This document shows, one piece after another, positions 38,040 through 47,521 of a stretch of DNA of 64,000 bases (the stretch's first letter is position 1; each line of letters begins with the position of its first letter). The position numbers and the translations under genes were made by a program. The stretch is from Bifidobacterium rousetti. GTDB taxonomy: Bacteria > Actinomycetota > Actinomycetes > Actinomycetales > Bifidobacteriaceae. A model generated the notes under the pieces. It was not told the DNA's origin and ran no database searches. It saw nothing but the letters and a program-made list of their open reading frames with translations. Where the stretch lies: contig NZ_PEBH01000005.1 in assembly GCF_008698235.1 (NCBI RefSeq), positions 112,895 to 176,894 on the forward strand, in the 5' to 3' direction.

Positions 38040-38074
38040 GGTTCCCGGGATTTCGCCTTGTGATCCCGGGAACC
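38040..38074 (+). terminator. Probable original terminator of the ahpC-ahpF unit
   Basis: A perfect 12-bp stem GGTTCCCGGGAT (38040-38051) / ATCCCGGGAACC (38063-38074) lies 18 bp after the stranded reductase 3' end. It fits as the original terminator displaced by the insertion. Confidence 0.6.
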
Positions 38075-38330
38075 GGCATCGTTCTCGTTACCCGTTACCC
38101 GCTACCCACGCTCACCCGCTCCCCATCGCACCCATCGTGTGGTCTGGAGGCCCATCGCGCGGTGAAAGTCACATGGAGCGGTGAGGGGATTTTGCGGATT
38201 GGCGGAATATAGCCATTTTGCGTCACCGCGTCATGGGGGAATCACTGCTTCATGGGGAAGTCACCGCTTCATGAGGGGAATCACCGCGCGATGGGCGAGA
38301 TGCTCACGTCGGGGTGATGCGAAAAAACGG

Positions 38331-38369
38331 GGGGAGCCCCACAACCTGGCAGAGGTTGCGGGGCTCCCC
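38331..38369 (-). terminator. ppc terminator
   Basis: GGGGAGCCCCACAACCT (38331-38347) pairs with 38353-38369 with one mismatch, and a run of A's on the plus strand (38322-38327) gives the T-run for minus-strand transcripts. Confidence 0.85.
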
Positions 38370-38394
38370 GATGATTCGACGGCGCGGACCGGAA

Positions 38395-41151
38395 TCAGCC
38401 CGTGTTCTGCAGGCCTGCGGCGACGCCGGAGACCGTGCAGAGGATGAGATAGATGAACCCGGCCTGCTGGCTCTTGGAGAGCTCTTCCTTGTCCACCTTC
38501 TTACGCAGCGAACGCAGCGCCAGCACCTGGGTGACGGACAGCGCGTCCACGTACGGCGAGCGGATTCGGATGGCCTGACCGAGGACGTGACGGTGCTGGA
38601 GCGGCCACTTGTCGTTCACGATCGCGAGCACCCACTTGCGTGTGAGCTCCATCTCGTGCATGACCTTCTCCGGCAGATCCGTACGGTCGTCGAGCGCCAG
38701 ATACATCTTGGCGATGCGCTCGTCGGTCTTGGCCAGCGACATCTCGATGTTGTCGATGAACGTGGAGAACAGCGGCCATTCCTCGTAGGCCTGACGCATC
38801 GTCTCCAGATCGCCGAACTGCTCGCACGCGGTGCCGAGGCCGTACCAGGCGGCCAGGTTGATGCGCGCCTGGGCCCAGGAGAAGATCCACGGGATCGTAC
38901 GCAGGTCGTCGAGCGACTTCGCGCCGAGGCCACGCTTGGCCGGACGGGAGCCGATCGGCAGCAGGCCGATCTCCGTCAGCGGCGTCACGGTGGAGAACCA
39001 CTGTGCGAAATCGGGCGTGTGCAGCAGGTCGAGGAAGCGGTTGTGCGCGGCCTCGTCGAGCTGGTTTGCCATATCGGCGTACTTGGCGGTCATGTCCGTG
39101 TTGCGCTTCTCGACGCTCGGCGCGGACTGGAGCAGGGTCGCCGCCGCGACGGACTCGACGTGGCGGATGGCCAGCACCGGGTTGCCGTAGCGGGCGAAGA
39201 TGACCTCGCCCTGTTCGGTGAGCTTGAAGCGGCACTTGACCGATCCGACCGGCTGGGCGAGCACCGCGCGGTTGGCGGGGCCGCCGCCACGACCGACGGC
39301 GCCGCCGCGGCCATGGAACAGGGTCAGGTCGATGTCGTGCGATTCCGCCCACTTGGCGATGCGCTCCTGCGCGGAGTGCAGGGCCAGCGTGGCGGAGGTC
39401 GGGCCGGCGTCTTTCGAGGAGTCGGAGTAGCCGAGCATGACCTCGAGCTTGTTGCCGGTGGCCTTCAGACGAGCCTGCACCTCGGGGATCTTGATCATTT
39501 CCTCGAGCACGTCCACCGAGTTCTGCAGATCCTCGAGCTGCTCGAACAGCGGGATCACGTCGATGGTCGGCACGTCCTCCGGATGCGCGAAGGCGAGACG
39601 GTTGAGCTCGTAGACATCCTTGATGTTCTGCGCGCTCTTCGTGAACGAGATGATGTAGCGGCGCGCGGCCTTCAGGCCGTTGCGCTTCTGGATCGAACCG
39701 AGGGCGCGGAAGGTGTCGAGCACCTCCTGGGTCATCGGCTGCAGATCGCCGCGCTCGCCGTGCAGGCCGTGCTCGCGGATGTCCGCGAGGGCGCGGGAGT
39801 GCACGACCGAGTGCTGACGGAACTCCATCTCGACCATGTGGAAGCCGAAGGTCTCGGCCTGCCAGATCAGGTCCTGCAGCGGGCCGTAGGCGGAGCGCTT
39901 GGCGCCCGCGTCGGCCAGCGACTGCTGCACGGTCTTGAGGTCGGCGATGAAGTCGTCGCAGGTGTGGTACATCAGGTCGGCGTCGCGCAGGATCGTGTAG
40001 TGCAGGCGGTCGGCGATCACCAGCATGACGGCGCGGTGCAGCTCCTTGGTGGAGATCAGCGCGGCCTTGTCGGTGAGCCTCTCGCTCATCTCCTTCTGGT
40101 GGCTCCACAGCACCTTGAGCGCGGCGCTCGGCGGCGTGGTCTCGGCCTCCATCGTCAGGTTCTTGCCGACGGTGCGGGTGGCCTCCTCGAGGGCGGCCAG
40201 CACATGGTCGGAGAACTTGCGCGCGACCTGGCGGCTGACCTTCGCGGTGACGTTCGGGTTGCCGTCGCGGTCGGAGCCGATCCAGCTGCCCGGGTGGAAG
40301 AACGCGGGGCAGACGGGCTTGACGAGTCCGGCCTTGTCGCCCAGCACCCAGTCGTCGAAGCGGCGGTAGACCTTGGGGATCGTGTGGAAGAGCGTGTTGT
40401 CGAAGATGTCGAGGATCGTGTCCGCCTCCTCGACCGGGGTCGGCTTCTTGAGCGCGATCGGCGAAGTGCGGAACAGCGCGTCGATCTCGTTGTAGAGGCG
40501 ACGCAGGTTCTCCTTCTTGTCGGTGCCGCCCAGCAGCTTGTTGGCCGTCAGCAGCTCGGAGATGCGGCGGATCTTGCCCTCGACCGCCTTGCGGCGGGCC
40601 TCGGTCGGATGCGCGGTGAACACCGGGTGGAACTCGAGACGGTCAAGCAGCTCCTTGGCCTTCGCCGGGCCCATCTCGTTGATGAGCTGGTGGTAGGCGA
40701 CGGTGAGCTCGTTGATCGGGTCCACGGCGCTGTCGTCGCTCACCTTGGCCTCACGCGCGTGCAGCACGGAGACGCGGTAATCCTCCTCGCACAGGTTGGC
40801 GAGGTGGAAGTAGGTGGCGAACGCGCGGGCCAGAAGCTGGGCGTCATGAAGCTTCATGGCGTCGATGACTTCCACGGCCTTCTTCAGGCCGTCGTGATCC
40901 GGGTCGGGATCGACCATCACGCCTTCGAAATGCTCGGCGCTGGCTTCGACGGCGTACTTGCGCACTTCGTCGAACGTGGCGAGCAATTTGGGATCGAATT
41001 CGCCGAGTACATCGCGCAGGATGTGCAGACACAGATCCATGTCATTGGCGAGTGATTCGGGCAGAGTACGCTCTTCGGGACCCTTGGTTCCTGTGCCGGT
41101 CGAGACTATCGTCGCGTCGGCTGGCGTGATCTGCTGATCGTTATCTGTCAT
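38395..41151 (-). CDS. ppc: Phosphoenolpyruvate carboxylase
   Basis: The 918-residue enzyme adds bicarbonate to PEP, yielding oxaloacetate for amino-acid synthesis. The main motifs are present: the catalytic His segment VFTAHPTEARRK near residue 180, the Arg-rich LRRLYNEIDALFRTSP, GWIGSDRDGNPNV, GYSDSSKDAGPTSA near 600, FHGRGGAVGRGGGP near 640, and the invariant C-terminal QNTG. Residues 1-30 are a variable hydrophilic tail. Length is as expected (880-970). The start ATG at 41151 has GGAGGTCTG upstream. The unit is monocistronic and divergent from the ThrE-like exporter. Bicarbonate from the carbonic anhydrase at 26930 may feed it. Confidence 0.97.
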   Translation of the reverse strand: MTDNDQQITPADATIVSTGTGTKGPEERTLPESLANDMDLCLHILRDVLGEFDPKLLATFDEVRKYAVEASAEHFEGVMVDPDPDHDGLKKAVEVIDAMKLHDAQLLARAFATYFHLANLCEEDYRVSVLHAREAKVSDDSAVDPINELTVAYHQLINEMGPAKAKELLDRLEFHPVFTAHPTEARRKAVEGKIRRISELLTANKLLGGTDKKENLRRLYNEIDALFRTSPIALKKPTPVEEADTILDIFDNTLFHTIPKVYRRFDDWVLGDKAGLVKPVCPAFFHPGSWIGSDRDGNPNVTAKVSRQVARKFSDHVLAALEEATRTVGKNLTMEAETTPPSAALKVLWSHQKEMSERLTDKAALISTKELHRAVMLVIADRLHYTILRDADLMYHTCDDFIADLKTVQQSLADAGAKRSAYGPLQDLIWQAETFGFHMVEMEFRQHSVVHSRALADIREHGLHGERGDLQPMTQEVLDTFRALGSIQKRNGLKAARRYIISFTKSAQNIKDVYELNRLAFAHPEDVPTIDVIPLFEQLEDLQNSVDVLEEMIKIPEVQARLKATGNKLEVMLGYSDSSKDAGPTSATLALHSAQERIAKWAESHDIDLTLFHGRGGAVGRGGGPANRAVLAQPVGSVKCRFKLTEQGEVIFARYGNPVLAIRHVESVAAATLLQSAPSVEKRNTDMTAKYADMANQLDEAAHNRFLDLLHTPDFAQWFSTVTPLTEIGLLPIGSRPAKRGLGAKSLDDLRTIPWIFSWAQARINLAAWYGLGTACEQFGDLETMRQAYEEWPLFSTFIDNIEMSLAKTDERIAKMYLALDDRTDLPEKVMHEMELTRKWVLAIVNDKWPLQHRHVLGQAIRIRSPYVDALSVTQVLALRSLRKKVDKEELSKSQQAGFIYLILCTVSGVAAGLQNTG

Positions 41152-41564
41152 CAGACCTCCTTCTGCCGTACCTCAGGTTGCTCGGTCTGACGGTCGCCCG
41201 CGGCTCCTCCGCGGTTGTTGAGGCCGTCCGTTGCGAGCCCACAGCCCGTATACGGCGTTTGGTTGTGGTCAGCATTGTATCGTCGCGAAATCGCCATGTA
41301 TGTTACGAAGTTCGATTATCGGGCGATTCGGCGCGATGTTTTCCGGCTGGAGGCCCCGTGCAGTCCTCACCGTGGTCTCACCGAGGTCCTGCCCTGGTCC
41401 CGTATGACGGCCGACCGATGTCCGAAAGGTGGACGCTAAAGTGGGCGCCGGAGTGTGCGGGGATGGGCGCGGGGTAGCGTGAATCCTTGGAAAATCATAG
41501 GAATTCATCGAAATCCGGCATTATTCGCACCAGAATCGAATCGGAAAGTCGAATCGGAAAGCAT
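41152..41564. other. Divergent promoter region, ppc / ThrE-like gene
   Basis: 413 bp with no credible gene. It must hold both promoters. I see no strong palindrome or known riboswitch; GGAAAGTCGAATCGGAAAG before the ThrE start is a short direct repeat that contains its ribosome-binding region. Confidence 0.45.
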
Positions 41565-43808
41565 ATGCAACAGCAGACGGATCATACCGAAACGCGGACG
41601 GAAATACAGGCCGACCGGTCGGGCCGACCGAAGGACGCCAAGAAGCCCAAGGAGCACGGCGCGATCGCCGTCTCCCACTACCACACCCACTCCATCCCGC
41701 TGGACATGGAGGACATCGAACGTGACTGGGACAAGCCGATCACCGAGGCGGGCATCGCCGCCAAGGCGAGCGTCATCGTGCGCGTCGGCCTGCTCGACCT
41801 GTCCGCGGGAACCGGATCGTTCCGCGTGCGCGAGATGATGCATCGCATCGCCTACCCGCTCGGCGTGCATGTGCGCGCCGACGTGAACCTGACCGACATC
41901 GAGGCCGCGTGCACCGACGGCAAGGACCGCATCACCGAGGTCATCGACCTGCCGACCACCGGCGTCAACACCGAACGCATCTGGCTGCTCGAGCACTTCG
42001 CCGACTGGTTCAGCGTGAACCTCGGCGAGGAGAGCATGTACCACACGCGCCCCGAGGTGTCGAAGGGGCTCATGCAGCACCTCGACGAGAAGGACGCCTC
42101 GCAGATGTCCGCCAAGCTCGCCAAGCAGCTGCGCGAGGAGGAGAAGGAGGAAAAAGAGCGTCAGGCCGAGGCACAGGAGGCGCAAGGCGCGTCGGGGGGC
42201 GGCGCGGTCGCGACATGGGTGAACAGGCTCGCCGGCCATGGCCATGAAGCCAAGGCAGGTCAGGCAGGTCAGTCGGGTCAGCGCGAGTCCGGCCAGGTTG
42301 AACAGGACGGTCAGGACGCCGTCCTCGACGCCCTCGAGGCCGCCAGCCAGCACACCGATCCCGGCCAGCCGCTCGCCGAACCGCTGGACGTGCATGAGAG
42401 CGACTGGTCCAAGTCGGCGATGACCGAATCACTCGCCGAACGAGCCGAACTCGCCAAGCAAGAGGAGCGCGAACGGCAGGAGCGTCGCCGTCGCCGCGGC
42501 GTTAACGGCTCCGGACACGCCGACTCCGAAGTGATGGGTCCCGACTTCGAGGACATGAGGGACAGGATGGCCGACGACCGCAAGCCGTCGCACGAGCACC
42601 CCGTCGATCGTGAATTCCGTGAGGTCCGTGACGCCCACGAGGGTCGAGGTCGGCATGGCGTGGCCCCGGAAGAAGGCTTCGTCGGCAACAACGGCGGCAG
42701 CGGTACCAAGGCCGCCAACGGTACGGCGGGATCCTCCCGCAGACGCGGTTACAAGCCCCCGAAGGGCGAATACGCCGAGCACTTCGACCATGTCGGCAAG
42801 GCCCCGGTGACCGGCCATCCCGGCATCACCGTGCGTCAGGCGCACAAGCGGCTCGACCTGATCGAGCATCGCAAGCCGCTCTACTCCCCCGCGTTCGCCG
42901 GACTCGCCTCCGCGATCGCCTGCGCGTCCTTCGTGTTCCTCTTGGGCGGCGGCCCGTACGACATGGTCGGCGCGTTCGTCGGCGCCGGACTCGGCCACTG
43001 GCTGCGCCGTCGCCTCTTCGCCCACCACCTGAACCAGTTCTTCGTCACCTTCGTGTGCGTGGCCGTCGCCGCGCTCGCCTGCACCGGCACGCTGCGACTG
43101 ATCGGCCTGTTCGACCCGATCGCCCTGCAGCACGACACCGCGTACATCGGCGCGATGCTGTTCGTCATCCCGGGCTTCCCGCTCATCACCAGCGGACTCG
43201 ACATGGCGAAGATCGACTTCCCCTCCGGTATACAGCGCCTCGCCTACTTCCTGTGCATCGTGCTCATGGCCACGCTCGCCGGCTGGATGGTCGCCGCGAT
43301 CGTGCACCTCAACCCGGAGGGCTTCGAACCCTTGGGTCTGAACCCGTGGGTGAACGGTTCGCTGCGATTCGTGTTCGCGTTCCTCGGCGTCTGGGGCTTC
43401 TCCATCATGTTCAACTCGCCGCAGCGCATGTGCCTCGTGGCCGCCGTCATCGGCGCGATCACCGACACCCTGCGACTCGAGATCGTCGACATGGGCGTGC
43501 CCGCCGAGGCCGCCGCGTTCATCGGCGCGCTGCTGGCCGGCCTGCTCGCCTCCATGTGGCGCTCCTCGGTGCGTCGCGGCTGGCTGCCGCCGCACCTCGG
43601 CTACCCGCGCATCTGCCTGACCGTGCCGTCGATCGTGATCATGGTGCCCGGCATGTATATGTACCAGGCCATGTTCCACCTCGGGTCGTTCGAGACCCAG
43701 CAGGCGCTCGACTGGGCGTTCCGCGCGTTCATGGTCATCATCTGCCTGCCGATCGGACTGGCGATGGCCCGTGTTATCACGGACAAGTCCTGGCGCTACG
43801 ACATCTGA
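41565..43808 (+). CDS. ThrE-like threonine/serine exporter family protein with long insert
   Basis: The 747-residue protein joins an N-terminal cytoplasmic domain (ASVIVRVGLLDLSAGTGSFRVREMMHRIAYPLGVHVRADVNLTDIEAAC, resembling the ThrE hydrolase-like region) to about ten C-terminal helices (LYSPAFAGLASAIACASFVFLLGGGPYDMVGAFVGAGLGHWLRRR, GFPLITSGLDMAKIDF, VPSIVIMVPGMYMYQAMF). Both halves match ThrE/DUF1212 exporters. Residues ~190-400 between them are Gln/Glu/Arg/Gly-rich and low in complexity, far longer than in Corynebacterium ThrE (489 residues). An amino-acid or dipeptide substrate is assumed. The start at 41565 is favoured over the TTG at 41487. PutP-like symporter follows 68 bp on. Confidence 0.85.
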   Translation: MQQQTDHTETRTEIQADRSGRPKDAKKPKEHGAIAVSHYHTHSIPLDMEDIERDWDKPITEAGIAAKASVIVRVGLLDLSAGTGSFRVREMMHRIAYPLGVHVRADVNLTDIEAACTDGKDRITEVIDLPTTGVNTERIWLLEHFADWFSVNLGEESMYHTRPEVSKGLMQHLDEKDASQMSAKLAKQLREEEKEEKERQAEAQEAQGASGGGAVATWVNRLAGHGHEAKAGQAGQSGQRESGQVEQDGQDAVLDALEAASQHTDPGQPLAEPLDVHESDWSKSAMTESLAERAELAKQEERERQERRRRRGVNGSGHADSEVMGPDFEDMRDRMADDRKPSHEHPVDREFREVRDAHEGRGRHGVAPEEGFVGNNGGSGTKAANGTAGSSRRRGYKPPKGEYAEHFDHVGKAPVTGHPGITVRQAHKRLDLIEHRKPLYSPAFAGLASAIACASFVFLLGGGPYDMVGAFVGAGLGHWLRRRLFAHHLNQFFVTFVCVAVAALACTGTLRLIGLFDPIALQHDTAYIGAMLFVIPGFPLITSGLDMAKIDFPSGIQRLAYFLCIVLMATLAGWMVAAIVHLNPEGFEPLGLNPWVNGSLRFVFAFLGVWGFSIMFNSPQRMCLVAAVIGAITDTLRLEIVDMGVPAEAAAFIGALLAGLLASMWRSSVRRGWLPPHLGYPRICLTVPSIVIMVPGMYMYQAMFHLGSFETQQALDWAFRAFMVIICLPIGLAMARVITDKSWRYDI

Positions 43809-43876
43809 ATCATCTGAATGACATCTGATACTGCGACTGACACTACGCTTGACACTACGATCTGATAGGAGTTTTT

Positions 43877-45526
43877 GTGGTCAACGCCGATTTCTGGATC
43901 CTGCTGGCCATGGTCATCTACTTCACGGCCATGCTGTCCATCGGATTCATCTATTCGAAACGATCGAACTCCTCGTCGAAGGAGTACTTCGCCGGCGGCC
44001 GCGGCGTCGGACCGTGGCTGACGGCCCTCTCCGCCGAGGCGTCCGACATGTCCGGCTGGCTGCTCATGGGACTGCCCGGCCTCGCCTACTTCACCGGCGC
44101 CACCGACCCGATGTGGACGTCCATCGGACTGGCGCTCGGCACCTACCTCAACTGGAAGCTCGTCGCCCGGCGACTGCGCCGCTACTCGGTCGTGGCCGGC
44201 GACGCGATCACCATCCCCGACTTCTTCGCCAAGCGTTTCCATGACCGCCGCGGCGTGATCTCGACGATCGCGGCGCTCATCATCCTCGTGTTCTTCTGCG
44301 TGTACGTGGGCAGCTGCTTCGTGACGGTCGGCAAGCTGTTCCACGCGCTCTTCGGCTTCGACTACCACATCATGATGGTCGTCGGCGCGCTGGTCGTGTT
44401 CGTGTACACCATCGTCGGCGGATACCTCTCGGTCGTGATGACCGACTTCATCCAGGGCATGCTCATGTTCTTCGCGCTCGCCGTCGTGTTCATCGGCACG
44501 GTGGCCTCCGCGGGCGGCATCGGCAACACGGTCGCGTTCCTGCGTGCGATCCCCGGATTCCTCTCCGGCACGCAGATCGCGGTGCCGCAGCTCGACCCGG
44601 TGTCCGGCCAGCAGATCGTCGAGGCTGGTCAGGCGGTGTTCGGCGCGCCGGCCGACTACGGCGTCATCACCATCATCTCGATGCTCGCATGGGGCCTCGG
44701 CTACTTCGGCATGCCGCAGGTGCTCGTGCGCTTCCTGTCGATCCGCAGCGTCGAGGAGGTGCGCAAGTCGCGCATCATCGCGACCTCGTGGTGCATGCTC
44801 TCGCTCGCCAGCGCGGTGTGCATCGGCCTGGTCGGACGTGCGATGATGCCGACGCACCTGCTCACCTCGGGCGACGCGGAGACCATCTTCATCGTGCTCG
44901 CGCAGACCCTGCTGCCAAGCTTCGTGTGCGGCATCGTCGTCTCCGGCATCTTCGCCGCCTCGATGAGCTCCAGCTCGTCGTACATGATCATCGGCGCCTC
45001 CGCGATGGGCGAGAACATCTTCCGCGGGCTCCTGCACCGCAAGGCCACGGACCGTCAGGTCATGATCGTGGCGCGTCTGACCCTGATCGTCATGTTCCTG
45101 TTCGGCATCCTTGTCGCGTACGACCAGAACTCGTCGATCTTCCAGGTCGTCTCCTACGCGTGGGCCGGACTGGGCGCCTCGTTCGGGCCGCTGATGCTGT
45201 GCGCGCTGTACTGGCGCCGCGCCAACAAGGCCGGCGCGGTGGCCGGCATGATCTCCGGCACCGCGGCGGTGCTCGTGTGGCACAACTTCGTCAAGCCCTT
45301 GGGCGGCGTGTTCGCGATCTACGAGCTGCTGCCCGCGTTCCTCATCTCGCTGGCGTGCATCGTCGTGGTCTCGCTGCTCACGGAGCGTCCGGACGATCGC
45401 ATGCTCTACGAGTTCGACCACTACATGGACGATCCGCTTCCCGGCACCCTGCCCTCCGGCACCGTACTCGTCGACGAGCCGATGCAGGCCATGGAATCCG
45501 AGGTCAACCCGCGTCGCGGCGAATAG
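43877..45526 (+). CDS. putP: Sodium/proline symporter (SSS family)
   Basis: The 549-residue protein has about 13 helices of the sodium:solute symporter family. It begins FWILLAMVIYFTAMLSIGFI, and the PutP-type segment EYFAGGRGVGPWLTALSAEASDMSGWLLMGLPG, GGYLSVVMTDFIQG (helix 5 region) and GIFAASMSSSSSYMIIGASA (helix 8, sodium-binding serines) are clear. The C-terminal ~50 residues are hydrophilic. The GTG start at 43877 has TAGGAG upstream. It is co-directional with the ThrE-like gene and may share a transcript; import and export of amino acids would then be adjacent. PutP is the best guess, though related SSS substrates cannot be excluded. Confidence 0.88.
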   Translation: MVNADFWILLAMVIYFTAMLSIGFIYSKRSNSSSKEYFAGGRGVGPWLTALSAEASDMSGWLLMGLPGLAYFTGATDPMWTSIGLALGTYLNWKLVARRLRRYSVVAGDAITIPDFFAKRFHDRRGVISTIAALIILVFFCVYVGSCFVTVGKLFHALFGFDYHIMMVVGALVVFVYTIVGGYLSVVMTDFIQGMLMFFALAVVFIGTVASAGGIGNTVAFLRAIPGFLSGTQIAVPQLDPVSGQQIVEAGQAVFGAPADYGVITIISMLAWGLGYFGMPQVLVRFLSIRSVEEVRKSRIIATSWCMLSLASAVCIGLVGRAMMPTHLLTSGDAETIFIVLAQTLLPSFVCGIVVSGIFAASMSSSSSYMIIGASAMGENIFRGLLHRKATDRQVMIVARLTLIVMFLFGILVAYDQNSSIFQVVSYAWAGLGASFGPLMLCALYWRRANKAGAVAGMISGTAAVLVWHNFVKPLGGVFAIYELLPAFLISLACIVVVSLLTERPDDRMLYEFDHYMDDPLPGTLPSGTVLVDEPMQAMESEVNPRRGE

Positions 45527-45628
45527 CTTACGGTGAATATAGGTGAATAGCTTAGCTTAGGCTTAGGGAGCCCGGTGGGTCAGGTGCTCTAATGGCCTCT
45601 TCGCTAAGCGAATCCCGGTGCTTGTCGG

Positions 45629-45837
45629 GCTATCTTCGTTATGAGGGGTATATCGCGGCTTCTGCGGACATCTATCTCGCTTACGAGGGGTGCCTATGTC
45701 AGGTATACGGGCCCGGAAACGGCTTGGCTGCAACGAGGTCAAGCCGTTTCCGGGCCTTGATACTTCGGGCAGGTACCCCTCATAAGCGAGATAGATGTCC
45801 GCGACAGTCCAAAAGTACCCCTCATAACGCAGATAGC
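45629..45837. repeat. Nested long-hairpin element, copy B
   Basis: Outer stem: GCTATCTTCGTTATGAGGGG near 45629-45650 pairs with 45816-45837 (one mismatch). Middle stem: GCGGACATCTATCTCGCTTA... (45664-45695) pairs with 45771-45802 with few mismatches. Central stem: GGCCCGGAAACGGCTT (45710-45725) pairs perfectly with 45741-45756. It separates convergent putP and the amidohydrolase gene. Confidence 0.9.
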
Positions 45838-45967
45838 GCGCAGATAGCCATGGGGCAGCTGCGGGCGTCTATGGGGAGCCGGTTGCTGAGTCATGGTTGC
45901 GGCTTTGTACCAATTTTCGTTGGGGTCGAATGGGTTCAACGTAAGACGTTGCAACATGCAAGGTATT

Positions 45968-47521
45968 TCAGCGGGTCCGCTCCCCCGCGACGAACGTCAT
46001 CGCCACATGCCGGGGCATGGCGCGCATCTCCTCCGGCGTCCGGGTCGCGTACGGGTCGGCGTCCAGCAGCACAAGGTCGGCCGGATCGCCGGCTTCGAGC
46101 CGATCGCGACCGGCCGCCGTGGATGCGGCCAATGCCACGTCGACCGGCAAGCACTGCTCAGGCTGGAACGGCTCTCGATCGGAGTTCTCCGTGCCGAACA
46201 CCGCCGCGGAGATCGCCATCCACGGGTCGAGCGGCGCGACCGGAGCGTCCGACCCCATGCGCAGCCGCGTGCCCGCGTCGTACAGCGATCGGAATGCATA
46301 GGGGATGCCGGCCGGATGCGCCCAGAAGCGGGTGATCACATCGCGGTCGTCCATCGCATGCTGCGGCTGGATGCTCGCGTCGAGTCCGAGGGACGCGAGC
46401 CGCGGGATGTCGGCGCGCTTGAGCAGCTGCGCGTGCTCGATCGACCCGTGGGCGTGCGTATGCTCGGCGGCGTCGAGCACGATGGTGTTCGCATCGTCGC
46501 CGATCGCGTGGCACGCGATGTCGAAACCATGCTCGGTGGCGAGCCGCATGTACTCCTCGATCTGCTGCGGCGTATAGCTCAGCGTGCCGTAGGTCGGCGG
46601 TTCGATCCCCGAATACGGGGTCGAGCAGTAGGCGGAACGGGTGTTGAGCGAACCATCCGAGATGAGCTTCATCGCGCCGACCGTGCCGAGCCCCCGCGAT
46701 CCGGGCAGTTCCTCGCCGGTACGCCAGCCGTCGTCGATGGCCCGTTGCAGGCGCTCGGGGTACACGCCGGCCATAACGCGCAGCCGGTCGATGCCGGAGG
46801 CGAAGCGGGCGGTCCACGTATCGATGTTCTCGGCCATTTCGTAATCGCGGATGCCGACCACGCCCTTGCCGGCCGCATCCCACTCGGCCTCACGAAGCAG
46901 ACGGTCGGTCTCCTCGGCAGCCCCCGGCGCCTTGTCGAACTGAGTGTAGGCGTCGAACCATTCGAGCTCGCCGACGAGTCCGGTCTCCTCATCCATATGG
47001 ACGCCAAGTCGTCGGCCCGCCGCCGAGTTCACCCATCCGCAGTGCATGTCGGCGCTGGAAAGCGCGACCGGCTGCTCGCCGGTCACCGCATCGATCGCAG
47101 CCAACGTGGGCTGCTGATCGTCGGACCACAGCGAGTGACGGAACCGCATGCCCACCACGAACGCATTCGGGTCGAGTGTACCTGCGGCGCGGCGTTCGTC
47201 AAGATGCGTGCGAAGCATCGCCATCGCCTCGTCGGCCGACCGGGCGTCGATCAGGTCGAGGCGGCCGAGGGTCTTCGACCACTGGGTGAAGTGCGTATGG
47301 CAGTCCCACAGGCCGGGGATGACCCACAGGCCATCGGCGTCGATGGTGGTGGCGGAGTCGGTGGCGGCGTCGACGGCGGCAGAGTCGGACGAAGGCGCGA
47401 AGGACGCCAAAGCACCTCGCGACGGCGTAACGGAGACGATACGTCCGTCACGGATGCCGAGGTCAACATGCGCGTCGCCACCGGGAATACGCGCGTTGAT
47501 GATGTTCAGATCGTTGCCCAT
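45968..47521 (-). CDS. YtcJ-like metal-dependent amidohydrolase
   Basis: The 517-residue enzyme is of the amidohydrolase superfamily, YtcJ/ATZ-like subgroup: DADGLWVIPGLWDCHTHF (metal ligands of strand 1), the C-terminal metal region with FDIACHAIGDDANTIVLDAAE, SIEHAQLL and MGSDAPVAPLDPWMAI (catalytic Asp), and an end with AGDPADLVLLDADPY. It should hydrolyse an amide or related bond, but the substrate cannot be predicted. The start ATG at 47521 was chosen because it begins the conserved region; a GTG at 47599 would add 26 residues of doubtful content. There is only a weak ribosome-binding site. It is a single gene facing the long-hairpin element. Confidence 0.82.
   Translation of the reverse strand: MGNDLNIINARIPGGDAHVDLGIRDGRIVSVTPSRGALASFAPSSDSAAVDAATDSATTIDADGLWVIPGLWDCHTHFTQWSKTLGRLDLIDARSADEAMAMLRTHLDERRAAGTLDPNAFVVGMRFRHSLWSDDQQPTLAAIDAVTGEQPVALSSADMHCGWVNSAAGRRLGVHMDEETGLVGELEWFDAYTQFDKAPGAAEETDRLLREAEWDAAGKGVVGIRDYEMAENIDTWTARFASGIDRLRVMAGVYPERLQRAIDDGWRTGEELPGSRGLGTVGAMKLISDGSLNTRSAYCSTPYSGIEPPTYGTLSYTPQQIEEYMRLATEHGFDIACHAIGDDANTIVLDAAEHTHAHGSIEHAQLLKRADIPRLASLGLDASIQPQHAMDDRDVITRFWAHPAGIPYAFRSLYDAGTRLRMGSDAPVAPLDPWMAISAAVFGTENSDREPFQPEQCLPVDVALAASTAAGRDRLEAGDPADLVLLDADPYATRTPEEMRAMPRHVAMTFVAGERTR

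Larger units (their letters stand above)
37777..38330. other. Intergenic region: gene remnant, terminator and short tandem repeat
   Basis: Besides the right 67-bp repeat and the 38040-38074 hairpin, a unit of 19-20 bp (GTCACCGCTTCATGGGGAA) occurs four times with variation between 38222 and 38298. The portion 37777-37925 shows nothing recognisable, although it could contain degraded sequence. Confidence 0.6.

Noticed and set aside
38314..41055. Plus-strand open frame of 913 codons opposite ppc
   Set aside because: Shadow of ppc; Val/Gly/Leu/Asp-rich, no domain.
43796..45421. Minus-strand open frame opposite putP
   Set aside because: Asp/Arg/His/Glu repeats without domain; shadow of the symporter gene.
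45739..45957. Small minus-strand proteins over the long-hairpin elements (also 16489-16764 and 48986-49198)
   Set aside because: They encode similar 'GT(P)-KRDR-PR-STPHNADS' strings only because they read through copies of the same inverted repeat. No ribosome sites or independent support.
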